From: Chloroflexota bacterium
Lineage (GTDB): Bacteria > Chloroflexota > Anaerolineae > 4572-78 > J111
Direction: 5' to 3'
NCBI GenBank assembly: GCA_003695455.1
Contig: RFJF01000036.1
Span: forward strand, 1 to 5,160
DNA length: 5,160 nucleotides
The number at the start of each line of letters is the position of its first letter. Positions within the stretch are counted from its first letter, which is position 1. Positions 1 to 4,444 of the stretch are shown here, one piece after another. The notes below the pieces were generated by a model. It was given only the letters and a program-made list of their open reading frames with translations. It made no database searches and was not told the origin of the DNA. The position numbers and the translations under genes are program-made.

Positions 1-226
1 AACTGGTACTTTTGGGTGGAGAGGCTGCGCCGGAAGCTGTTGCAGCGTTGGCAGCAGCGCTGAAAGCTGAAGACCAACAAAAATTGCCGTATTTTAAAAG
101 CGAGTTTGAAAACGCTTCGCAACTGTCTAAAAAAATACGGCAATTTTTGCTGGTCTTCAGCTTTCAGCGCTGCTGCCAACGCTGCAACAGCTTCCGGCGC
201 AGCCTCTCCACCCAAAAGTACCAGTT
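1..226. repeat. Near-perfect fold-back inverted repeat at the window edge (95-bp arms, 36-nt loop)
   Basis: Bases 1-95 are the reverse complement of bases 132-226, pairing position n with 227-n. The only mismatch is 77 against 150. The loop is 96-131. Both arms lie inside one coding sequence: the right arm is the end of the minus-strand TPR-like gene and the left arm is the same stretch turned around. Such a long, nearly identical palindrome inside a gene and flush with a sequence end is typical of a snap-back chimera from amplification, library preparation or assembly. A real inverted duplication is the alternative. The repeat may extend beyond base 1, which cannot be seen here. Confidence 0.93.
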
Positions 227-1016
227 GCGCTGCCAACTCCTGCGCCGCCTGCCAGCGGTTTGCTTCGGCGGTTTGGGCCGCTTCCGGCAAAGGAACCGGT
301 TCGCCGGCGGGCAAAATTGCGCCGGCCTGCGCCACCAGTTGCAAACTGGGCGGGTTGGCGCTCAGGCTCAAACTTTCTCTGGCCGCTGCCCGTTCGCCGA
401 TGGCCTGGTAATTTTGGTGCAGCCGTTCAAAAATCCGGCGGCGATGTGCGGCCTGCAAATACGGGCTGTTGGCCGCAATCACAAAAGCTTGGTCAAAGTA
501 ATATTTGGCCTCTGTGGGTCGGGCAATGCCTGCCAGCCCTTCGCCGGCCTGCACAAACAGGTCAGCCCGAACCGTATCCGGTAAATCCGGCGCCAGCGTG
601 GCCACGGTTCCGGCCAGCCGGTAACTCAGCGCCGCCTTTTCAAAATCATTGCCGCCGGCATACACCGCGGCCAGTTGCAAAAATCCGCCGGCGCTCTCTT
701 TGGCCGATAGATTGGGGCTGAAGAGCAGCGTCGCCAACGCCGTTTCCGGACGTAATTTTTCAATTGCTTCGGTCAGTAAATCTGACTCCGGCACGCCGCC
801 CAGCGATGCCAGCGCCAGCGCCGGGTCAATAGCTTCGGTGTTCAACCGGTTTACCGGCGAATTTCCGGTGATGATACTTGGCGCAGTACTTGAACTGTTT
901 TGGCGGGTGAAGAGCAAAATCCCCACCGTTGCCAGCAAAATCAGCACCAGCACAAATACGGTGCCAAAAATAATAATTAAACCCCAATAGGACGTTTTTA
1001 TTCTGGCCTGCTGCAT
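1..1016 (-). CDS. Membrane-anchored TPR-like protein, 3' end missing or chimeric
   Basis: The frame opens with ATG at 1016 and stays open to the window edge (338 codons). Residues 1-10 are short and basic. Residues about 12-36 form one strong hydrophobic segment (WGLIIIFGTVFVLVLILLAT and onward), so this is an N-terminal anchor with the rest probably outside the membrane. A Ser/Thr/Asn-rich linker follows (about 38-62). Residues about 64-290 are Ala/Leu-rich helical pairs resembling tetratricopeptide repeats, clearest at about 112-215 (EKAALSYRLA, then TEAKYYFDQAFVIA, then ERAAARESL). A possible ribosome site, CAGGAG, lies at 1029-1034, rather far (12 nt) from the start. The gene sits 92 bp after the parvulin lipoprotein gene on the same strand and may share its transcript. 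Residues after about 295 come from the fold-back and should be ignored. I do not recognise the family; a scaffold or protein-interaction role is only suggested by the TPR-like pattern. Confidence 0.8.
   Translation of the reverse strand, partial: MQQARIKTSYWGLIIIFGTVFVLVLILLATVGILLFTRQNSSSTAPSIITGNSPVNRLNTEAIDPALALASLGGVPESDLLTEAIEKLRPETALATLLFSPNLSAKESAGGFLQLAAVYAGGNDFEKAALSYRLAGTVATLAPDLPDTVRADLFVQAGEGLAGIARPTEAKYYFDQAFVIAANSPYLQAAHRRRIFERLHQNYQAIGERAAARESLSLSANPPSLQLVAQAGAILPAGEPVPLPEAAQTAEANRWQAAQELAAQLVLLGGEAAPEAVAALAAALKAEDQQKLPYFFRQLRSVFKLAFKIRQFLLVFSFQRCCQRCNSFRRSLSTQKYQ
3..131 (+). other. Inverted duplicate of the 3' part of the TPR-like gene, with its likely true continuation
   Basis: Read on the plus strand in the frame starting at base 3, this stretch gives the same residues as the minus-strand gene up to KLPYF. 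It then continues in frame through the loop as KSEFENASQLSK, exactly 12 codons. That sequence is hydrophilic and plausible for the rest of a helical repeat protein. Reading the loop from the minus strand gives the less natural FRQLRSVFKLAFK. I infer that 1-131 is authentic gene sequence in flipped orientation, joined near 131/132 to its own complement. It should not be annotated as a separate gene. The join has only short A/T-rich homology on either side. Confidence 0.6.
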
Positions 1017-1108
1017 AAAATTGAGACACTCCTGCACTTGAACGTGATAACAACGGTACAAGTATAGCCAAAAAAATGGCAATGTCCACAATTGCAAACC
1101 GGCCAGCG

Positions 1109-2041
1109 TCAGGGCAGGGTAACAAATTGTTGAATAGTTGCCGCCGCCCGCTGCGCTTGCAGCCACCGGGTAAATGCCTGAATTTTCAGGGTTTGCAGAT
1201 GCTCATCTGAAAGTTTGCGGCCAAACTCCTTTCCTTCCAGTTTGATGATGTAGTACCCACCGGCGGCTGAAATTGGGCCGCTAATCTGGCCCGGTTGCAG
1301 TTTGAATGCCGCCTCTTCCACCCTGGCCGGCAGTTCTGCCGTACCCCGTGGAAACCAGTCCAGCAGGCGGGAGTTTGCTTCTGACGAGCCGTTCTGTATT
1401 TCCTGCACCAATGTGTCAAAATCAACGTTTTGGGCCAAACGGGCGGCCAATGCGTCGGCGTTGGTCCGGTTGGTTGTACCCAAAACCTGCAAGCGGATTT
1501 GCTCCGCGCTGGTTGGCACATCTTGCGTAACGGCGTTAAACAGCCGTTGGGCCAGCAGTTGGGCGCGCAATTCGGCCAAAAACTCCGATTCCGTCAGCCC
1601 GCTCCGGGCCAGCCAGCTTTTGAGTTGGGTTTCCGTCCCGGATTCGATGATTTTTTGCGCGGCGGCGTTCAGTTCGGCATCGGGAATTTCAATTGCCCGC
1701 GCGCGCGCCTGCTGCTCGATGATTTTTTGGTCAACCAGCGCCGCCAGCACCTGCGCGGCTGCTTGTGGCTGCGCCGCGAATTGGGCAACTCTCTGCTCAA
1801 ACGCATCCAGAAAAATCGGCTCACCATTCACCCGGGCCGCCAGCGGCTGCCCGTTCTCCAGGGCCGGGTCTGGCGTGGGAGTGTCCGCTGCAATAGTTGG
1901 GTCAACGGGCGGGGGTGTTGATACCACAGCCTCAACACCTTGCGCCGGGCCGGTGGGCGGCGCAACCGCTGGCGGGTTCAGAGACCCGCTGACACATCCT
2001 GCCAGCACAAATACTACCACCGTTAGAAACCAGTATTGCAA
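1109..2041 (-). CDS. Secreted lipoprotein of the SurA/PrsA parvulin (peptidyl-prolyl isomerase) family, with a degenerate active site
   Basis: The 310-residue product starts with a signal peptide ending in a lipobox, VLAGC, with the lipidated Cys at 16. A Pro/Thr-rich linker follows (about 20-64). Residues 69-88 (ARVNGEPIFLDAFEQRVAQF) are the typical start of a SurA-type N-terminal chaperone domain, helical to about 175. A parvulin-like domain spans about 181-270, with the familiar EEAAFKLQPGQISGPI stretch. The conserved HIL is QVL (185-187), GYHII is GYYII (Tyr264), and the GGxLGWF loop is SRLLDWF, so both usual histidines are absent. It probably acts outside the membrane as a folding chaperone rather than an efficient isomerase. 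The start is a TTG at 2041; no ATG or GTG lies upstream before the in-frame stop near 2086. An AGGAAAG ribosome site sits at 2053-2059. It is first in the minus-strand block and has its own promoter. Confidence 0.85.
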   Translation of the reverse strand: MQYWFLTVVVFVLAGCVSGSLNPPAVAPPTGPAQGVEAVVSTPPPVDPTIAADTPTPDPALENGQPLAARVNGEPIFLDAFEQRVAQFAAQPQAAAQVLAALVDQKIIEQQARARAIEIPDAELNAAAQKIIESGTETQLKSWLARSGLTESEFLAELRAQLLAQRLFNAVTQDVPTSAEQIRLQVLGTTNRTNADALAARLAQNVDFDTLVQEIQNGSSEANSRLLDWFPRGTAELPARVEEAAFKLQPGQISGPISAAGGYYIIKLEGKEFGRKLSDEHLQTLKIQAFTRWLQAQRAAATIQQFVTLP

Positions 2042-2062
2042 ATCAAGTAATCTTTCCTGAAC

Positions 2063-2105
2063 ACTATATGTGGGTTCTAGTTTTTATCAACCCACAAAAT
2101 ATAGT
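2063..2105 (-). promoter_or_regulatory. Imperfect hairpin in the leader of the parvulin lipoprotein gene
   Basis: On the plus strand, actatat+gtgggtt (2063-2076) pairs with aacccac (2089-2095) and atatagt (2099-2105). This gives two 7-bp stems separated by a 3-nt one-sided bulge (2096-2098), around a 12-nt loop. It lies between the predicted transcription start (about 2125) and the AGGAAAG ribosome site (2053-2059), and ends a few bases before that site. It could be an mRNA hairpin affecting translation or stability, or a DNA operator. It is not followed by a T-run in either useful direction, so it does not look like an intrinsic terminator. Confidence 0.5.
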
Positions 2106-2131
2106 ATTATTCTTGCCAACTCCCCATTTTC

Positions 2132-2160
2132 ATTATACACAGGATTTCAAAATTAGGCAA
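2132..2160 (-). promoter_or_regulatory. Sigma-70-like promoter for the parvulin lipoprotein gene
   Basis: Read on the minus strand, -35 TTGCCT (2160-2155) is followed by a 17-bp spacer and a perfect -10 TATAAT (2137-2132). The predicted start is near 2125, leaving a leader of about 84 nt before the TTG start codon. The spacing and the -10 box are ideal; the -35 box matches 4 of 6 consensus bases. Confidence 0.6.
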
Positions 2161-2193
2161 TCCCTCAATAGCATTATGTAAATTACAAGTTGC

Positions 2194-2211
2194 TTTCTGT
2201 GAAAACAGGAA
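2194..2211. other. Small 7-bp hairpin with a GAAA loop
   Basis: TTTCTGT (2194-2200) pairs with ACAGGAA (2205-2211), including one G-T wobble, around a GAAA tetraloop. There is no adjoining T-run. It lies just before the G-rich repeat in the divergent spacer. Its function is unknown and it may be chance. Confidence 0.25.
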
Positions 2212-2214
2212 TCA

Positions 2215-2245
2215 GGGGTTGGGAGTTGGGAAGTGGGAAGTGAGT
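2215..2245 (+). repeat. Degenerate 7-bp tandem repeat with a G-quadruplex pattern
   Basis: Four 7-bp units start at 2218, 2225, 2232 and 2239: gttggga, gttggga, agtggga and agtgagt. Together with the preceding G-run they give four runs of at least three G (2215-2218, 2221-2223, 2228-2230, 2235-2237) separated by 2-, 4- and 4-nt loops. This fits the canonical intramolecular G-quadruplex rule on the plus strand. It lies between the two divergent promoters. Confidence 0.75.
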
Positions 2246-2332
2246 CTCCGGCATACCACCCTGAGCGCAGCGAAGGGGCTCCTGACCGGTGAAAAGTTGA
2301 TTTTGCTTGTCATTGCCGTGCCGCCGGAGACT
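2243..2332. repeat. 90-bp intergenic unit with 10-bp terminal inverted repeats
   Basis: AGTCTCCGGC at 2243-2252 is perfectly complementary to GCCGGAGACT at 2323-2332. Between them, at 2261-2275, lies CTGAGCGCAGCGAAG, itself partly palindromic within CCCTGAGCG...AAGGG. From memory, a closely similar CTGAGCGAAGCGAAG motif is a recurrent intergenic repeat in many bacteria including Chloroflexota. The layout resembles a short REP- or MITE-like repeat with no coding capacity. No flanking target duplication is obvious. It ends 15 bp before the -35 box of the next gene. Confidence 0.5.
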
Positions 2333-2346
2333 GCCCGCCCGATAAT

Positions 2347-2375
2347 TTGAAGGTTTTTGGCACACGGGGTACAAT
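2347..2375 (+). promoter_or_regulatory. Sigma-70-like promoter for the GNAT gene
   Basis: -35 TTGAAG (2347-2352), a 17-bp spacer and -10 TACAAT (2370-2375) form a near-consensus promoter. The predicted start is near 2382, giving a leader of about 22 nt to the ATG at 2404. This placement also argues against using the TTG at 2347 as a start codon, because that triplet is the -35 box itself. The promoter probably drives the GNAT, racemase and mutY genes together. Confidence 0.65.
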
Positions 2376-2403
2376 CTGTTCATTCCACTGTTGGGTGTGC
2401 GCC

Positions 2404-3216
2404 ATGCCCGTTTCAATTCGACCTCCACAATCAATGGCAGAATTTGAGATGATTGTGCAGCTCCAGGCCCAAATCTGGGGTTCGCTGGAAGAGGCTGTGC
2501 CGGCCCACATGCTGCTGACCCTGCACAAAGAGGGCGGTATTGTGCTGCTGATGTTCGACGGCGATGCGCCGGTGGGCTTTGCCTACGGTTTTCTGGCCCG
2601 CACCAGCGACGGGCGGCTCAAGCTGGCCTCTCATCAGGCGGGAATGCTGCCGCCCTACCAAAGCCGGGGAATGGGCACGCAGCTCAAGCTGGCCCAGCGA
2701 AAGGCCGCACTGGAGCACGGGCTGGAATTGATTACCTGGACGTTTGACCCGCTGCAGGGGCGCAACGCCCGGCTCAACCTGCACAAACTGGGCGCGGTGT
2801 GCAACACGTACCTGCCCAACCTGTACGGCAACATGACCGACGCGCTGAACAAGGGGCTGCCCAGCGACCGCTTTCGGGTGGATTGGTGGCTGGCGTCTGA
2901 ACGGGTGCAGGCCAGAATCGAGGGCCGCTGGAAATCGCCGGAGGCTACCGCTGTGCCGCTGCTCAACCCGCCGCAAATCCGCGCCGATGGCTGGCCCATC
3001 CCCCCGGAACCCGCGCCCCTGCCCGCCGGTGAGCCGCGCTGGCGCGTGGAGTTCCCCACCGATTTGCCGCAACTCAAACAGGCCGCGCCGGAACTGGCGC
3101 TGGCCTGGCGGCTGCATACCCGCCAGATTTTTGAGCACGCTTTTGCCGCCGGCTACACCGCCACCGACATGCTCCGGCACGAGGGTCGCAATTTTTACCT
3201 GCTGGAATTGAGTTAG
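2404..3216 (+). CDS. GNAT-family N-acyltransferase (COG3375 type), probable amino acid N-succinyltransferase
   Basis: This 270-residue protein transfers an acyl group from acyl-CoA to an amine. Residues about 3-160 are a GNAT fold with the acyl-CoA pyrophosphate loop QSRGMG (86-91) after the strand HQAGMLPPY. Further stretches recalled as typical of COG3375 proteins are AQIWG (22-26), VPAHML (32-37), TWTFDPLQGRNARLNLHKLGA (111-131), TDALN (145-149) and DWWL (160-163). A Pro-rich stretch (about 185-210) and a C-terminal helical part (to 270) follow, consistent with my recollection of family length. The ATG at 2404 is preferred over the in-frame TTG at 2347, which lies in the promoter and would add an unrelated leader. 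No clear Shine-Dalgarno site is seen. The NSAR-type gene 106 bp downstream suggests the substrate is an amino acid and the donor succinyl-CoA, as described for Geobacillus; that is inference. The last codons merge into a 9-bp tandem repeat. Confidence 0.88.
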   Translation: MPVSIRPPQSMAEFEMIVQLQAQIWGSLEEAVPAHMLLTLHKEGGIVLLMFDGDAPVGFAYGFLARTSDGRLKLASHQAGMLPPYQSRGMGTQLKLAQRKAALEHGLELITWTFDPLQGRNARLNLHKLGAVCNTYLPNLYGNMTDALNKGLPSDRFRVDWWLASERVQARIEGRWKSPEATAVPLLNPPQIRADGWPIPPEPAPLPAGEPRWRVEFPTDLPQLKQAAPELALAWRLHTRQIFEHAFAAGYTATDMLRHEGRNFYLLELS

Positions 3217-3272
3217 TAGAGTTTATTGAGTTAGTTGAGTTTGTGGAGTTTTGTGGGTTGAGTGAGTTTTTT
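3210..3272 (+). repeat. Seven-unit degenerate 9-bp tandem repeat (GAGTT core) across the GNAT stop codon
   Basis: GAGTT recurs in strict 9-bp register at 3210, 3219, 3228, 3237, 3246 and 3264, with GGGTT at 3255. The bases between vary (for example gagttagta, gagtttatt, gagttagtt). An 11-bp direct copy, attgagttagt, occurs at 3207 and 3225. The repeat starts inside the third-last codon of the GNAT gene and supplies its final Ser and TAG stop. Because 9 is a multiple of 3, an in-frame TAG recurs at 3232-3234. It looks like slippage-grown spacer DNA. Confidence 0.8.
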
Positions 3273-3278
3273 ATTTGG

Positions 3279-3299
3279 TCATTCATCATTGTTCATTGG
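3279..3299 (+). repeat. Short 7-bp tandem repeat (TCATTNN, three units)
   Basis: TCATTCA, TCATTGT and TCATTGG follow each other in a 7-bp register at 3279, 3286 and 3293. Together with the 9-bp repeat just upstream, they account for most of the 106-bp spacer between the GNAT and racemase genes. No terminator or convincing promoter is seen in this spacer. Confidence 0.55.
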
Positions 3300-3322
3300 T
3301 AATTAAAAATTCGGGGTGAAAA

Positions 3323-4444
3323 ATGAAAATTGAACGTATTGAAATGCATCACATCACGCAGAATCTGGTTCATCCGTTCCGGACCAGTTTTGGCACGCAG
3401 GTGGCCCGGCCCGCCATTCTGGTGGCGGTTCACAGCGAGGGGCTGACCGGCTGGGCCGAGTGCGTGGCTCACAGCGCGCCCAGCTACTCCTACGAAACCG
3501 TGGAAACCGGCTGGCACATTCTGCGCGATTTTCTGATTCCGGCGGTGATTGGGCAGAATGTCTCCACCCCCGCCGATGTTACCGCCCGTTTTGCCGGCGT
3601 GCGCGGCCACCCCATGGCCAAAGCCGCGCTTGAAAACGCCGTTTGGGATTTGCTGGCTAAAGCGCAGGGTGTGCCGTTGCGGCAAATGCTGGGCGGCGTG
3701 CGTGACCGCGTGGAAGTGGGGGTGAGCATTGGCATTCAACCCACGCTGCAGGGGTTGCTGGACCGGGTCAACAAATTTGTGGATTTGGGCTACCGCCGTA
3801 TCAAAATGAAAATCGAGCCGGGTTGGGAACTGGAGCCGCTGACCGAGGTGCGCAAACAGCATCCCACCATCAAACTAATGGCCGACGCCAACTCGGCATT
3901 TACGCTGGCGCACGCCCAGATTTTCCGCCAAATGGATGACCTCAACCTGCTGATGATTGAACAGCCGCTCCACTACGATGACATTGCCGACCACGCCAAA
4001 TTGCAGGCGCAGGTCAACACCCCCATCTGTCTGGATGAAAGCATCCACTCGCCGCTGCACGCCCGCTGGGCCATAGAAATTAACGCCTGCAAAGTCATCA
4101 ACATGAAGGTGGCGCGCGTTGGCGGGCTGAGTAACGCCGTGGAAATTCACAACATGGCCGCAGATGCAGGCATCAAAATGTGGTGTGGCGGCATGCTGGA
4201 AACCGGCGTGGGCCGCGCCACCAACCTGCATCTGGCTACCATGCCCAACTTTGTCTTGCCCGCCGATATTTCTGCCAGCGACCGCTACTACGCCGAGGAC
4301 GTGGCCGAGCCGACCTTTGCCCTCAACACAGAAGATTCCACCATCACCGTGCCCACCGGCCCCGGCATTGGCGTGGAAGTGCAGATGGACCGGGTAGAAA
4401 AATATCGCGTGCGGCATCAGGCATTTACGCCGGCAGATGCATAA
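3323..4444 (+). CDS. menC: N-succinylamino acid racemase / o-succinylbenzoate synthase (enolase superfamily)
   Basis: The 373-residue protein has the N-terminal capping domain (about 1-125, with HPFRTSFGTQ at 17-26) and the barrel domain of the muconate-lactonising enzyme subgroup. The acid/base lysines are K163 in KMK (161-163) and K262 in NMK. The Mg ligands are D188 (MADAN), E213 (IEQP) and D238 (LDES). Other family marks are IKMKIEPGWELEP, GGMLETGVGRA, SASDRYY and VPTGPGIGV. These positions match, within one residue, those I recall for Amycolatopsis NSAR (K163, D189, E214, D239, K263), and R265 sits where that enzyme has Arg266. Known members either make o-succinylbenzoate for menaquinone, racemise N-succinylamino acids, or do both. 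The adjacent GNAT gene and the lack of men genes favour the racemase role. The symbol menC follows common annotation and may mislead. A GGGGTGA site at 3313-3319 supports the start. It overlaps mutY by 8 bp. Confidence 0.92.
   Translation: MKIERIEMHHITQNLVHPFRTSFGTQVARPAILVAVHSEGLTGWAECVAHSAPSYSYETVETGWHILRDFLIPAVIGQNVSTPADVTARFAGVRGHPMAKAALENAVWDLLAKAQGVPLRQMLGGVRDRVEVGVSIGIQPTLQGLLDRVNKFVDLGYRRIKMKIEPGWELEPLTEVRKQHPTIKLMADANSAFTLAHAQIFRQMDDLNLLMIEQPLHYDDIADHAKLQAQVNTPICLDESIHSPLHARWAIEINACKVINMKVARVGGLSNAVEIHNMAADAGIKMWCGGMLETGVGRATNLHLATMPNFVLPADISASDRYYAEDVAEPTFALNTEDSTITVPTGPGIGVEVQMDRVEKYRVRHQAFTPADA

Noticed and set aside
80..150. Intrinsic terminator reading of the inverted repeat and its A/T-rich tip
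   Set aside because: The stem is 95 bp long and lies within coding sequence, far beyond terminator size, and the 36-nt loop does not fit.
12..584. Plus-strand open frame of 190 codons at the left end
   Set aside because: Its first part is the flipped copy of the TPR-like gene; beyond the loop it reads the antisense of that gene and gives Cys/Arg-rich sequence without domain features.
1061..1091. Possible minus-strand promoter (TATACT at 1061-1066, TTGTGG at 1086-1091) before the TPR-like gene
   Set aside because: The -10-like box is reasonable, but the 19-bp spacer and weak -35 box make it poor evidence; transcription from the upstream gene is equally likely.
826..1125. Minus-strand 99-codon frame with a hydrophobic start
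   Set aside because: It overlaps the TPR-like gene in another frame. The frame opened at 1016 runs over 290 codons with a clean membrane anchor and helical repeats, so this one is a shadow.
1302..2060. Long plus-strand frame (252 codons) opposite the parvulin gene
   Set aside because: It is antisense to a gene with a clear lipobox and SurA-like domains. Its Ser/Ala/Cys-rich product is what antisense reading of GC-rich coding sequence gives.
2347..2403. N-terminal extension of the GNAT protein from TTG at 2347
   Set aside because: The TTG forms the -35 box of a near-consensus promoter, the extension is Cys-rich and unlike the family, and the ATG at 2404 starts directly before the GNAT fold.
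2042..2403. CRISPR array, tRNA or small gene in the divergent spacer
   Set aside because: The repeats are too short and too degenerate for CRISPR, no tRNA-like cloverleaf was seen, and no frame with a start and family features is present.
2431..3180. Long minus-strand frame (249 codons) opposite the GNAT gene
   Set aside because: The plus strand encodes an unmistakable GNAT protein here; the antisense product has no recognisable motif.
3074..3289. Minus-strand frame beginning with Asn-Ser-Thr repeats
   Set aside because: The low-complexity start is just the 9-bp DNA repeat read as three codons per unit, and the rest is antisense to the GNAT gene.
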